This document shows positions 1 through 8,877 of a stretch of DNA of 64,000 nucleotides, one piece after another. Position numbers and translations under genes: made by a program. The stretch's first letter is position 1, and each line of letters starts with the position of its first letter. The notes beneath the pieces were generated by a model. The model was not told the origin of the DNA. It made no database searches and was given only the letters and a program-made list of their open reading frames with translations. Origin of the DNA: Streptomyces sp. SLBN-31 (GTDB lineage: Bacteria > Actinomycetota > Actinomycetes > Streptomycetales > Streptomycetaceae); contig NZ_VFNC01000002.1 in assembly GCF_006715395.1 (NCBI RefSeq), positions 2,728,001 through 2,792,000 of the forward strand, read 5' to 3'.

Positions 1-27
1 CCAAGAACTGACGTTCGTCCGGACGGT

Positions 28-3000
28 TCAGACCAGGGCGGTGGCCTCCACGAGGGAGAGGCCGCCGCCCTCGGCGTGTGCGGCCTCGTACGCCTCGTCG
101 CCGAGCGCGGCGCGGGTGTGCCGCTCGGCCCGTTCGTACACCTCGCGCTCCAGCGACGTCGCCGCGTGGCGCGGCGGCAGGGACGCCTTCGCGGCACCGA
201 GGACGCGGGCGCCGTCGCGGGCCCGGCGGCCGCCGTCGGTCTCGGCCAGGCCGATCGCGGCGAGGGCCAGGTAGAGCGGGTGCATGTGCGGGGCGATGGC
301 CTTGGTCAGCGAGTCGGCGGCCCGCTCCAAGGTCTGCCGGGTCTTGGCCAGGGAGAGGTCGTAGTTGCCGTCGACCGCCTCCACCCAGGCCTCCGAGCCG
401 AGGATGAAGGCGTCGAAGACCACGAAGTGGGCGACCTTGAACTCCTCGCGCAGCAGCCGCAGTTGCTCCCGCGCCTCGGCGACCCTGCCCGTCATGGCGA
501 GGCGTCCGGCGAGGAACATCCGGGCGGCCGGCATCGCCTCGTTGCCGGCGCCGTCCCGGCTGGCGATCACCTCGCGCAGGATCCGCTCGCCCCGCTCGGC
601 GTCGCCGGCCTCCAGCAGGGCGCTGCCCAGCCGGGCGCCGAGGGCGGCCCGGTGGGAGCGGACGCCGAGGCGCCGGGCGAGCTCGATCGCGGCCTCGTAG
701 TCGGCGGCGGCCAGGCGGTACTCGCCGGTGCGCTCCAGGGACTCGCCGCGCGCGGACAGCGCCTCGGCGGTGCCCCACAGGTCACCGATCCGCCGGTAGA
801 TCTCCAGCGACTCGTCGGCGTCGCGGGCCGCGTCGCCCGCCCAGTCGCTGCGGTTGGCCAGGAGGTTGGCCCGCATCTGCAGGGTGGCCGCGAGGTCCCA
901 CTCCATGCCCGGGGTGGCCCGGCAGGTCTCCACGCAGGCGTCCAGGATGCCGGGCAGCATGTCCACGCTGCCGCTCAGCATCACGGCGTAGAACCAGAGC
1001 ATGCCCGGTGCCCGGCAGGTCTGCGGCAGGCCCGGCTGGTACACCTCGGTGATGACGCGCAGCTTCTCCTTCGCCGCCGGGGTGTCCCAGGCCTCCAACT
1101 CGGTGTCCATGCAGGCCAGATGGGCGAGGTGGACGCCGCGCCGGGCTTCGGTGAGGAGTTCGCCGGACCAGGGCGGCGGGGTCTCGGTGCAGCGCTGCCA
1201 GACCGGTTCGGCGCGCCGGACCGGGGTGGTGAAGGGGTCGGGGCCCAGGGCCATGACCTCGACGCACCAGTTGCGGGTCTCGATCCGCACGTCGCGCATC
1301 TGCCAGTACCAGGCGAGGGAGAGGATCAGGCACAGACCCTCCTGCTCGTCGCGTTCGTTGACGGCGTGCCGCAGGGCCGTGCGCAGGTTCTCGTACTCGC
1401 GTTCCAGCAGGGCGATGGCGTCGAGCTGACCGGGGCCGCGCAGCAACGGGTCGGTGGTGCGGGCGAGTTCGCGGAAGTACGTCAGGTGCGCGCGCTCGGT
1501 CTCGCGCCGCCGGCCCACCTCGTCGAGCCGCTCGCCGGCGTACTCGGCGACGGTCTCCAGCAGCCGGTAGCGCATGCCGCCCTCGCCCGAAGGGGCCGCC
1601 ACCACGAGGGACTTGTCGACCAGGGAGCCGAGCACGTCGAGGGCCCATGGGCCGCAGACGGCCTCGGCGGCGGCGAGGTCGCAGCCGCCGGCGAAGACGG
1701 ACAGCCGCCGCAGCACGTCCCGTTCCTCCTCGTCGAGCAGGTCCCAGGACCAGTCGACCACCGCGCGCAGCGTCTGCTGGCGGGGCAGGACGGTGCGGCT
1801 GCCGGAGGTGAGCAGCCGGAAGCGGTCGTCGAGCCGGTCGGCGATCTGCCGTGGCGTCAGCATCCGCAGCCGGGCGGCGGCGAGTTCGATGGCGAGCGGC
1901 AGGCCGTCGAGCCGTCGGCAGATCTCGGCGCAGGCCTCGGGGTCGTCCGCCACCCGGAACCCGGGACGCGCGGCGGCCCCCCGGTCGGCGAGCAGGCGCA
2001 GCGCGACGGGTTCGGGCAGCGGCTCCACGGGCCGCAGCAACTCCCCCGGCACACCGAGGGGTTCACGGCTGGTGGCCAGCACGGTCAGCCCGGGGCAGCG
2101 CTCCAGCAGTTCCTCCACGAGCCGCGCGGCGGCGTCGACGACATGCTCGCAGTTGTCGAGGACGATCAGCATGCGGCGCCGGCCGCAGTGCTCGGCGAGG
2201 CGCTCCACGGGGTCGCCGTGCCGCTCGTTCGCGGCGGCCCGCATCGCCTCCGCCCCCGCGCCGTACAACACGGTCTCCCGGGCCCCCAGCGCGGTCAGCA
2301 CGGCTTCCGGTACGGCCTCCGGGTCGTCGACCGGAGCGAGCTCGGCCAGCCACACGCCGTCGCGTACGTCCCGCACGGTCTCGGCGGCCTCCAGCGACAG
2401 CCGCGTCTTCCCGGCCCCGCCGGGGCCTAGCAGCGTGACGAGCCGTGACGAGCCCAGGTCCCCCCGGATGGTCTCGATGTCGACCTCCCGGCCGACGAAG
2501 GAGGTGAGACGGGCACGGAGGTTGCCGGGGGGCGGGGCGGCGAAGCCGACGGCCCGCTCACCGGCGGCGGAGGCGACCTGGGCGGAGGACGCGGGGCGAT
2601 CGCCGGATGCGGCAGGGGCGGCGAAGGCCGCGTGACGATCGCCGGTTCCGGATGCGGCCGGGGGGACGGCCTGCGCCCCGGCTTGCGTGGCGGCACGGGT
2701 GAACGCACGCGCCTCCGCCTCCGTCGCGGCACGGGTGAAGGCATGCGCCTCGGCATCCGTGGCGGCCGGGGCGGCGGCGCCCGGCGTCCCGGGCCTGCGG
2801 CTCCCGAGAGCGCGTGAACGAGTCGGCCGCCCCCACGGGTCGGCCCCCTCCGCGCCCCCGTCCCGGTCCCGCTCCTCCGGCTGGAGCAACTCGGCGTGCA
2901 GGGCTCTCAGTTCGGGCCCGGGGTCCGCGCCCAGGCGGTCCGCGAGGAGTTGTCGTACGTCCTCGAAGGCGGCCAGCGCCTGCGCCGTGCGGCCCGCGTC

Positions 3001-3603
3001 GCGCAACGCGCGCAGCCGCAGGGCCTGGAGAGGCTCGTCGAGGGGGTGCGCGTCGCACAGGCCGGTCAGCTCGGGCAGCGACTGCTCGGCGTGGCCCAGG
3101 GCGAGCGCCGCGGTGTGGCGGGCGCGCAGGGCGTCCAGGCGGCGGGCCTCCCAGCGGGCCGCCTCGGCGGTGCGGTCGGGCAGGTCGGCGAGGGCGGGGC
3201 CGTGCCACAGGGCGAGGGCGTCGTCGAGGACGACGGCCGCCTTGGCGGGGTCGCCGTCGGCGAGCGCGCGCGTGCCCTCACCTGTCAGCCGCTCGAAACG
3301 GTGCAGGTCGACGTCGTCGGGCGCGGCGGTGAGACGGTAACCGCCCTCCGCCGAGGCGACGGTGTCCGCGCCGAGGGCCCGGCGCAGACGGCCCACCAGT
3401 GCCTGCAGCGCACCCGGCGCGTCGGCGGGCGGATCGCCGTCCCACACCTCCTCGACGAGCAGCCGCACCGGCACGGTGCGGCCGGGCCGCAGCGCGAGCA
3501 CCGTCAGCAGGGCGCGCAGCCGCGCCCCGCCGACCGGGACGGGGCTGCCGTCGGGGCGGAGAGCCTGAGCTGTGCCGAGGATGCGATAGCGCACGGGGTC
3601 CAT
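28..3603 (-). CDS. AfsR/SARP-family regulator with NB-ARC ATPase and TPR-like C-terminus
   Basis: A 1191-residue cytoplasmic transcription regulator. An OmpR-type winged helix (about 1-95) is followed by a bacterial transcriptional activation domain (about 100-240), a low-complexity Ala-rich linker (about 245-360), and an AAA/NB-ARC ATPase. The ATPase has Walker A GPGGAGKT near residue 393 and a Walker B strand ending LDNCEH. The long helical C-terminus looks TPR-like. No C-terminal LuxR helix-turn-helix is visible. The linker holds an imperfect Ala/Thr-rich repeat (AFTRAAT). The ATG is preceded by GGAG at short spacing. The family usually activates secondary metabolism or development after ATP-driven assembly. 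No biosynthetic cluster is adjacent, so the target is unknown. Confidence 0.9.
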   Translation of the reverse strand: MDPVRYRILGTAQALRPDGSPVPVGGARLRALLTVLALRPGRTVPVRLLVEEVWDGDPPADAPGALQALVGRLRRALGADTVASAEGGYRLTAAPDDVDLHRFERLTGEGTRALADGDPAKAAVVLDDALALWHGPALADLPDRTAEAARWEARRLDALRARHTAALALGHAEQSLPELTGLCDAHPLDEPLQALRLRALRDAGRTAQALAAFEDVRQLLADRLGADPGPELRALHAELLQPEERDRDGGAEGADPWGRPTRSRALGSRRPGTPGAAAPAATDAEAHAFTRAATEAEARAFTRAATQAGAQAVPPAASGTGDRHAAFAAPAASGDRPASSAQVASAAGERAVGFAAPPPGNLRARLTSFVGREVDIETIRGDLGSSRLVTLLGPGGAGKTRLSLEAAETVRDVRDGVWLAELAPVDDPEAVPEAVLTALGARETVLYGAGAEAMRAAANERHGDPVERLAEHCGRRRMLIVLDNCEHVVDAAARLVEELLERCPGLTVLATSREPLGVPGELLRPVEPLPEPVALRLLADRGAAARPGFRVADDPEACAEICRRLDGLPLAIELAAARLRMLTPRQIADRLDDRFRLLTSGSRTVLPRQQTLRAVVDWSWDLLDEEERDVLRRLSVFAGGCDLAAAEAVCGPWALDVLGSLVDKSLVVAAPSGEGGMRYRLLETVAEYAGERLDEVGRRRETERAHLTYFRELARTTDPLLRGPGQLDAIALLEREYENLRTALRHAVNERDEQEGLCLILSLAWYWQMRDVRIETRNWCVEVMALGPDPFTTPVRRAEPVWQRCTETPPPWSGELLTEARRGVHLAHLACMDTELEAWDTPAAKEKLRVITEVYQPGLPQTCRAPGMLWFYAVMLSGSVDMLPGILDACVETCRATPGMEWDLAATLQMRANLLANRSDWAGDAARDADESLEIYRRIGDLWGTAEALSARGESLERTGEYRLAAADYEAAIELARRLGVRSHRAALGARLGSALLEAGDAERGERILREVIASRDGAGNEAMPAARMFLAGRLAMTGRVAEAREQLRLLREEFKVAHFVVFDAFILGSEAWVEAVDGNYDLSLAKTRQTLERAADSLTKAIAPHMHPLYLALAAIGLAETDGGRRARDGARVLGAAKASLPPRHAATSLEREVYERAERHTRAALGDEAYEAAHAEGGGLSLVEATALV

Positions 3604-3803
3604 TGTCTCCGGTCGGATCGGCGGCGGTCACGGGTTCGGGGCGAAGGGGCGTCGGGCACGGCCGCCGGACCTCGTCGGACACGGGCCGGTGGCCCGCTCG
3701 CCCCACCCTTCCCGGAACCGAAGGCGCACCGCGAGACGTTTTCCCGGTGTGCCCGGTACCGTCGGGCAGTCCCACCCCGTGCTCGTCCAGTCCAGGGAGC
3801 CCC

Positions 3804-4574
3804 ATGACCACCGCGACCACCCGCCACAGCGACCGGCGGGTCAGTCCCGTCTTCGTCGGCATCCTGGCCGTGATGGCGGTGACCGGCTGGGCCACCTGGT
3901 CCGGGTTCGCCGAACAGCCGGGCGTGGCCGTGTTCCTGTTCGTGACGGCCGCGTGGGTGGTGTCCCTGTGCCTGCACGAGTACGCGCATGCCCGTACCGC
4001 CCTGCACAGCGGTGATATCACTGTCGCCGCCAAGGGCTATCTGAGCCTCAATCCTCTCGCCTATACGCACGCCCTGCTCAGCATCGTGCTGCCGGTGGTG
4101 TTCGTGATCATGGGCGGGATCGGGCTGCCCGGCGGCGCGGTGTTCATCGAGCGCCAGCGCATCCGGGGCCGCTGGCGGCACAGTCTGATCTCGGCCGCGG
4201 GACCGCTGACCAACGTCGTGTTCGCCGCCGTGTGCACCGCACCGTTCTGGCTGCACGCCCTGGACGGCGTGCCGACGCAGTTCCGGTACGCGCTGGCCTT
4301 CCTCGCCCTGCTCCAGGTGACGGCCGCGCTGCTGAACTTCCTGCCGGTGCCGGGCCTGGACGGCTACGGCGTCATCGAGCCCTGGCTGTCGTACAAGATC
4401 AAGCGGCAGGTGGAGCCGTTCGCGCCGTTCGGTCTGCTGTTCGTGTTCGCGCTGCTGTGGGTGCCGGCGGTCAACCGGGAGTTCTTCGACGTGATCGACG
4501 CGATCCTGCGGGGCCTCGGGGTCAGCGACTACGACACCTCGGACGGCTACGCCCTCTACCGCTTCTGGGACTGA
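3804..4574 (+). CDS. Site-2 protease family (peptidase M50) membrane metalloprotease
   Basis: A 256-residue polytopic membrane protein with the zinc-protease motif HEYAH in the second transmembrane segment and the downstream NFLPVPGLDG stretch, which matches the NxxPxPxxDG motif supplying the third metal ligand in M50 proteases. Family members cut substrates inside or next to the membrane, often regulatory proteins. No PDZ domain is visible, so it belongs to the compact rhomboid-sized bacterial group. The ATG follows a CAGGGAGC ribosome-binding site. The 3' end overlaps a small membrane-protein gene on the other strand. Substrate unknown. Confidence 0.88.
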   Translation: MTTATTRHSDRRVSPVFVGILAVMAVTGWATWSGFAEQPGVAVFLFVTAAWVVSLCLHEYAHARTALHSGDITVAAKGYLSLNPLAYTHALLSIVLPVVFVIMGGIGLPGGAVFIERQRIRGRWRHSLISAAGPLTNVVFAAVCTAPFWLHALDGVPTQFRYALAFLALLQVTAALLNFLPVPGLDGYGVIEPWLSYKIKRQVEPFAPFGLLFVFALLWVPAVNREFFDVIDAILRGLGVSDYDTSDGYALYRFWD

Positions 4575-4735
4575 GCCGCCCGGCCCCGCTTGATGTAGTA
4601 CAAGCACATGTTGCTGGACAGGCCCGCCAGCAGCACCCACACGATCCCCAGCCAGCTGCCCTGCGCGAAGGAGACGACGGCCGCGGCGACGGCGAGCGCG
4701 AAGACGATCAGGGCGTAGACACCAAGGCGGGGCAT
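4556..4735 (-). CDS. Small two-helix membrane protein, 59 aa, unknown function
   Basis: A 59-residue open frame with two hydrophobic segments (about 6-23 and 29-47) followed by a positively charged tail (KRGRAAQSQKR). A good ribosome-binding site (GAAGGAG) lies 8-9 bases upstream of the ATG, which makes it a credible gene despite its size. Its stop codon lies inside the 3' end of the convergent M50 protease gene, an overlap of 19 bases. The topology (two helices, cytoplasmic basic tail) is common among conserved actinobacterial small membrane proteins. No function can be assigned. Confidence 0.65.
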   Translation of the reverse strand: MPRLGVYALIVFALAVAAAVVSFAQGSWLGIVWVLLAGLSSNMCLYYIKRGRAAQSQKR

Positions 4736-4789
4736 TTCAGTCGGCTCCTTCGGGGGACACTGCTACGGCGACCAGTGTCCCCCATCGGC

Positions 4790-5506
4790 CTATACGTCCG
4801 TGACGCGGAGCCCGGCGTGCGCCTTGTAGCGCCGGTTCACCGAGATCAGGTTCGCCACCAGCGACTCCACCTGGTGGGCGTTGCGCAGCCGGCCCGCGAA
4901 GATGCCGCGCATGCCCGGGATGCGGCCGGCGAGCGCCTGGACGGCCTCCACGTCGGCCCGCTCCTCCCCCAGCACCATCACGTCGGTGTCGATCTCCTCG
5001 ATCTCCGGGTCCTGCAGCAGAACGGCCGACAGGTGGTGGAAGGCGGCGGTGACCCGGGAGTCCGGCAGCAGGGTGGCGGCCTGCTCGGCGGCGCTGCCCT
5101 CCTCCGGCTTGATCGCGTAGGCGCCCTTCTTGTCGAAGCCGAGCGGGTTCACGCAGTCGACGACCAGCTTGCCGGCCAGTTCCTCGCGCAGGGACTGAAG
5201 CGTCTTGCCGTGTCCGTCCCACGGCACGGCGACGATCACGAGGTCGCTGCGCCGCGCGCACTCGGCGTTGTCCGCGCCCTCGACACCGTGCCCGATCTCC
5301 TCGGCGGCGGCCCGCGCCCGCTCGGCGGCCCGCGAGCCGATGATCACCTTCTGGCCGGCCCTGGCCAGCCGGTAGGCCAGGCCCTTGCCCTGCGGCCCGG
5401 TCCCGCCGAGGACGCCGACGACGAGCCCGGAGACGTCGGGGAGGTCCCAGGGGTCCTTCGCGGGGGCCTTGGCCGGGGTCTGTGCAGCACTGTCGCTAGA
5501 GGTCAT
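4790..5506 (-). CDS. npdG: NADPH-dependent F420 reductase
   Basis: A 238-residue cytosolic oxidoreductase that moves hydride between NADPH and the deazaflavin cofactor F420. A disordered Ala/Pro-rich N-terminus leads to a Rossmann fold with GGTGPQGKG and, after the second strand, GSRAAERA for the NADP phosphate. Later conserved stretches include VIVAVPWDGH, NPLGFDKKG and AFHHLSA. Length and motifs match actinobacterial NpdG/Fno. In Streptomyces the reduced F420 serves many F420-dependent reductases. A TAAGGT hexamer ends 6 bases before the ATG and no ribosome-binding site is present, so the mRNA is probably leaderless. Confidence 0.92.
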   Translation of the reverse strand: MTSSDSAAQTPAKAPAKDPWDLPDVSGLVVGVLGGTGPQGKGLAYRLARAGQKVIIGSRAAERARAAAEEIGHGVEGADNAECARRSDLVIVAVPWDGHGKTLQSLREELAGKLVVDCVNPLGFDKKGAYAIKPEEGSAAEQAATLLPDSRVTAAFHHLSAVLLQDPEIEEIDTDVMVLGEERADVEAVQALAGRIPGMRGIFAGRLRNAHQVESLVANLISVNRRYKAHAGLRVTDV

Positions 5507-5512
5507 GGGCCG

Positions 5513-5518
5513 ACCTTA
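5513..5518 (-). promoter_or_regulatory. -10 box of a leaderless promoter (npdG)
   Basis: TAAGGT on the minus strand, 6 bases before the ATG. This places the expected transcription start at or next to the start codon, and no Shine-Dalgarno sequence fits between. Confidence 0.5.
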
Positions 5519-5543
5519 CGTCCGCCCCGTCCGCCCCGGCCGG

Positions 5544-6617
5544 TCAGGTGAGCCGCGTCACCGGCAGCCGCCGGAAGACGATCCGCTCGTAGGCGCCGAA
5601 GTCCCCCGTCTCGTAGAGGATTCCGACGGTCGAGTCGTCGACGCGGACCAGGTCGGAGTAGGCGGCGGGCAGGCCGTCCAGGGTGTACACCGGCCGCCAG
5701 GTGGTGCCGTTGTTCGTGGAGGCGCGGACGGTCATCAGGGCGCGTGCGTCGGGGTACGCGGGGCCGGAGAAGAGCAGCACGTCCGGGTCGCGGAGCTGGA
5801 GCAGGCTGCCCTCGCACACCGGGCCCGCCAGGCCGGCCTGCGGGCGGAAGGGCGTGCGCAGGGTTTCACCGCCGTCCTCGGAGCGGGCGTCGGCGCGGTT
5901 GCCGGGAGCCGGGGAGTCGTTGCGGGTGTTGAAGTAGACGGTCAGGTCGGGGAGTTCGGCGGCGGTGGTCTCGTTCACGTTGATGTAGCCGTCGGTGTTG
6001 TCGTCGACGTAGCCGATCGACCAGGTCTCGCCGCGGTCGTCGCTGAGCAGGCAGTGGCCGCCGTTGTACTTGGCCTCGGTGCCGGTGTCGGTGCCGGTGG
6101 GCGGCAGGCTGTGGTTGGCGGGGACGACGACGCGGCCGGTGCTCAGCCGGAGGGCGTGGCCGGGCGTGGTGGCGTACCAGCGCCAGCCCGGCCGCTTCAC
6201 GGACGCGGTGATCTCGGCCGGCTCCGACCAGGTGACGCCGTCGTCGTCGCTGTGCTGCACCCATACGCGGCGGCCGTCGGCGTCCGTCACCCTGCCCTGC
6301 CGGATGAGTTCCTCGGTGGCCGTGGCGGCGGCTCGGACGTGGACGAGGAGGACGCGGCCGGTGTCGAGGACGACCGGGGCGGGGTTGCCGGCGAGGCCGG
6401 TGCCGTTCGCCGCGGCCACCCGCAGCGGGCTCCAGGTGCGGCCGCCGTCCGCCGAGCTCTTGAGCACGATGTCGATGCGGCCGTGGTCGCTCGCGGACGT
6501 CACCCGGCCCTCGCAGAAGGCGAGCAGGGTGCCGGTGGGGGTGGCGACCACCGCGGGGATGCGGTAACTGGCGTATCCCTCGCGGCCGGCGCGGAACGGG
6601 ACGGAGACTTCGGTCAT
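5544..6617 (-). CDS. Exo-alpha-sialidase (neuraminidase-like six-bladed beta-propeller)
   Basis: A 357-residue glycosidase of the sialidase superfamily. It carries YRIP near residue 17 (the FRIP-type motif with the catalytic-site Arg) and four Asp-box signatures of the S-x-D-x-G-x-T-W type (SADGGRTW, SDDDGVTW, SDDRGETW, STNNGTTW). The family removes terminal sialic acids or related nonulosonic acids. No signal peptide or anchoring domain is seen in this start region, unlike most secreted bacterial sialidases, so either the enzyme is intracellular or it leaves by another route. The gene is divergent from the one at 6697. Confidence 0.85.
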   Translation of the reverse strand: MTEVSVPFRAGREGYASYRIPAVVATPTGTLLAFCEGRVTSASDHGRIDIVLKSSADGGRTWSPLRVAAANGTGLAGNPAPVVLDTGRVLLVHVRAAATATEELIRQGRVTDADGRRVWVQHSDDDGVTWSEPAEITASVKRPGWRWYATTPGHALRLSTGRVVVPANHSLPPTGTDTGTEAKYNGGHCLLSDDRGETWSIGYVDDNTDGYINVNETTAAELPDLTVYFNTRNDSPAPGNRADARSEDGGETLRTPFRPQAGLAGPVCEGSLLQLRDPDVLLFSGPAYPDARALMTVRASTNNGTTWRPVYTLDGLPAAYSDLVRVDDSTVGILYETGDFGAYERIVFRRLPVTRLT

Positions 6618-6682
6618 CCGGGCACTGTCCCCAAAGCGGGCGAATTCGCGGTGAACGGCGGGTCACGAGTGACCGGTTGGGG

Positions 6683-6688
6683 CAGGAT
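6683..6688 (+). promoter_or_regulatory. Possible -10 box of a leaderless promoter
   Basis: CAGGAT lies 8 bases before the ATG at 6697 with no ribosome-binding site between. It is a weaker match than the other leaderless sites in the window. Confidence 0.3.
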
Positions 6689-6696
6689 GCGGACGT

Positions 6697-7320
6697 ATGG
6701 ACGCCGTACGGGTCGCCTTGTTGCGCGAAGTGCTCGCCGGGACCGAGTGGTTGGGGGCCACCCGCCGGTTCGCGGGCGCGCTGCGCGGGTCGGTGGTGTC
6801 GCACGGGGGCGGGCTGCTGCTGGTGGGCACGCCCGCGTACGAGCCATGGCATCTGGCGGCCCATCTCGTCGACGAGGCCGCGTGGTCGGGGACGCCGGAG
6901 CTGGCGCCGACGCTCGTCCGGCATGACGCGCGCACCTCGGATCCGGCTCATCTGGCCGTCGGCCTGGGCAGGTTGGCGGCGGCGCGGCGGGGCGAGACGC
7001 TGCTGGTGGTGTCGCCCTGGTCGTCGGAGGCGGTGTGTCCGGGAGAGCCGGCCGCCCCGCTGCTGGAGCGGGTGCACGACGCGCGGCGGGCCGGGGCGAC
7101 GGTGCTGGCGCTCGGCCCCGGCGAGGGGGACCTCACGTCGATGGCGCACGAGTCGCTGGCCGTGCCGGACGGCTCCGAGCTCGACCTGGACACCGTGCAG
7201 CACCTGGTCAGCGCGGCCGCCGGGGAGAACGCGGTGCCGGTCCCCCGGGGCGGCCGCCGCTTCCGGGACCGCCTGTCCAGGCTGGCGGAGACGCTGACCG
7301 AGCCGCCGGCCCGCTGGTAG
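6697..7320 (+). CDS. Conserved hypothetical protein, SIS-like alpha/beta fold suspected
   Basis: A 207-residue soluble protein I do not recognise by name. Alternating hydrophobic strands (GGGLLLVGTP; TLLVVSPWSS; GATVLALGPG) separated by helices suggest a Rossmann-like or SIS-type fold, with a serine-rich loop (SPWSSE) in a position that could bind a phosphosugar. This is inference only. No signal peptide or membrane segment is present. It is divergently transcribed from the sialidase, which would fit amino-sugar handling, but no catalytic motif supports that. Confidence 0.7.
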   Translation: MDAVRVALLREVLAGTEWLGATRRFAGALRGSVVSHGGGLLLVGTPAYEPWHLAAHLVDEAAWSGTPELAPTLVRHDARTSDPAHLAVGLGRLAAARRGETLLVVSPWSSEAVCPGEPAAPLLERVHDARRAGATVLALGPGEGDLTSMAHESLAVPDGSELDLDTVQHLVSAAAGENAVPVPRGGRRFRDRLSRLAETLTEPPARW

Positions 7321-7326
7321 CGGCGG

Positions 7327-7481
7327 CGCTGCCCGGCCGCGCCGCTGAAGGCGCGGGCCCTGACCAGCCGCCGCACCGACGGCGAGGACCCTGACCAGCC
7401 GCCGCACCGACGGCGAGGACCCTGACCGGCCGCCGCGCTGGCGGAAAAAACCCTGACCGGGGCCAACAAGCGCTGAGAGCG
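7327..7481. repeat. 31-bp tandem repeat, 2 perfect and 2-3 degenerate copies
   Basis: Two identical 31-bp units (7358-7388 and 7389-7419) begin CCCTGACCAGCCGCCGCACC. They are followed by two degenerate units at the same period (7420-7450 and 7451-7481) that keep CCCTGACC, and possibly preceded by a decayed unit from 7327. There are no spacers, so this is not CRISPR. The repeats lie between two genes transcribed rightwards. Confidence 0.8.
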
Positions 7482-7563
7482 GGGGCGCTGCCCCGTCGCC
7501 GCCCGGGTGCCCGAGCCGAAAACCGTTTGCCCGCCGCCGTCCGCGCGCCCACCATGAGCCGAC

Positions 7564-8877
7564 GTGACCGACGACGCCCCTGAGCCCCCGTCCCGCCTGC
7601 GCGCGATCCTCCCCGACCTCGCCCCCTGGCGGGCCTCCGTCGACTTCCGGCGGCTGTGGGTGTCGGGTCTGATCTCGAATTTCGGGAGCTTCCTGACGTT
7701 CGTCGCGCTGCCGGTGCAGCTCAAGGAGCTGACCGGTTCCGCGGCGGCGGTGGGCGCGATCGGGGCGGTGGAGCTGCTGCCGCTGCTGGTGTTCGGGCTG
7801 TACGGCGGGGCGCTGGCCGACGCCCTGGACAAGCGAAAGCTGATCATCCGGACGGAGGTCGGTCAGGGCCTGCTGTCGGCGGTGCTGCTGCTCAACGCGC
7901 TGCTGCCGTCCCCCGCCGTCTGGCCGCTGTACGTCGTGGCCGCCCTGTCCTCGGCGCTGATCTCGGTCCAGCGCCCGGCGATCGACTCCCTGTGGCCCCG
8001 GATCGTGGCCCACGACCACATGCCGGCCGCGACCGCGCTGAACTCGCTGCGCTGGACGGTGGGCGGGGTCGCGGGCCCGGCGCTGGCGGGCGTGGTGGTC
8101 GCCTACGCGGGCCTCGGCTGGGCATACGGCGCCGACCTGCTGACGTTCCTCGTGTCGGTGGCCCTGATGCTGCCCATCGCCGCCTCGCCCGCTTCGCACG
8201 AGGCCGCGAAGCCGTCCCTCAGGGCGATCGCGGAGGGCGCCCGGTACGCCTGGAGCCGCAAGGAACTCCTCGGCACCTATGCCGTGGACCTCGCGGCGAT
8301 GTTCCTGGCGATGCCGCTGGCCGTGCTGCCGTTCCTGGCGGACGAACTGCACGCGAACTGGTCGCTGGGCCTGATGTACGCCACCGTCCCCCTCGGGTCC
8401 ATGCTGGTCAGCCTGACGAGCGGCTGGACCTCGCGGGTGCACCGGCACGGCCGGATGGTCGTCCTGGCGGCGGCGCTGTGGGGCCTGGCGATCGCGGGCG
8501 CGGGCGTCGTCGGCAACGTGTGGCTCGTTCTGCTGTTCCTGACCGTGGCCGGGGGCTGCGACATGGTGAGCGGAATCTTCCGGGGTGCCATGTGGAACCA
8601 GACGATCCCGGACGAGCTGCGCGGCCGGCTCGCCGGGATCGAGCTGCTGTCGTACTCGGTCGGTCCGACCGTCGGCCAGGTCCGCTCCGGCGGGTTCGCC
8701 GCCTGGTGGGGCGTGCGGGCGTCGGTGTGGTCGGGCGGTCTGCTGTGCGCGGGCGCGGTCGGCCTGCTCGCCCTGTGCCTGCCGAAGCTGATGACGTACG
8801 ACGTCCGTACGAACGAGCACGCGGTGCGGCTGCGCGACCACCGCACGGCAGCCGCACCGGCTCAGGCGCAGGCCTGA
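7564..8877 (+). CDS. MFS transporter (drug or metabolite exporter)
   Basis: A 437-residue polytopic inner-membrane protein with about 12 hydrophobic segments. The sequence GALADALDKRKLI lies in the loop after TM2, matching the MFS G-x-L-a-D-r-x-x-r-k signature. The layout resembles the MFS_3/enterobactin-exporter-like group of actinobacterial secondary transporters (N-terminus VDFRRLWVSGLISNFGSF). The start is GTG. The stop codon directly abuts the stop of the convergent small gene at 8878, with no intergenic base. Substrate unknown. Confidence 0.87.
   Translation: MTDDAPEPPSRLRAILPDLAPWRASVDFRRLWVSGLISNFGSFLTFVALPVQLKELTGSAAAVGAIGAVELLPLLVFGLYGGALADALDKRKLIIRTEVGQGLLSAVLLLNALLPSPAVWPLYVVAALSSALISVQRPAIDSLWPRIVAHDHMPAATALNSLRWTVGGVAGPALAGVVVAYAGLGWAYGADLLTFLVSVALMLPIAASPASHEAAKPSLRAIAEGARYAWSRKELLGTYAVDLAAMFLAMPLAVLPFLADELHANWSLGLMYATVPLGSMLVSLTSGWTSRVHRHGRMVVLAAALWGLAIAGAGVVGNVWLVLLFLTVAGGCDMVSGIFRGAMWNQTIPDELRGRLAGIELLSYSVGPTVGQVRSGGFAAWWGVRASVWSGGLLCAGAVGLLALCLPKLMTYDVRTNEHAVRLRDHRTAAAPAQAQA

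Noticed and set aside
421..460. TTGAACT with a GTTG about 17 bases downstream
   Set aside because: Inside the SARP coding region and the -10 does not read CGTTGT; chance match.
76..2430. 784-residue open frame on the plus strand
   Set aside because: Antisense to the SARP gene; low-complexity Gly/Val/Gln composition expected from the opposite strand of high-GC coding DNA, with no domain.
7358..7450. CRISPR array
   Set aside because: The 31-bp units are directly adjacent with no spacers and no cas genes are present.
5866..8841. 991-residue open frame on the minus strand
   Set aside because: Runs across the sialidase, the hypothetical gene and the MFS gene in a non-coding frame; Arg/His/Gln-rich shadow.
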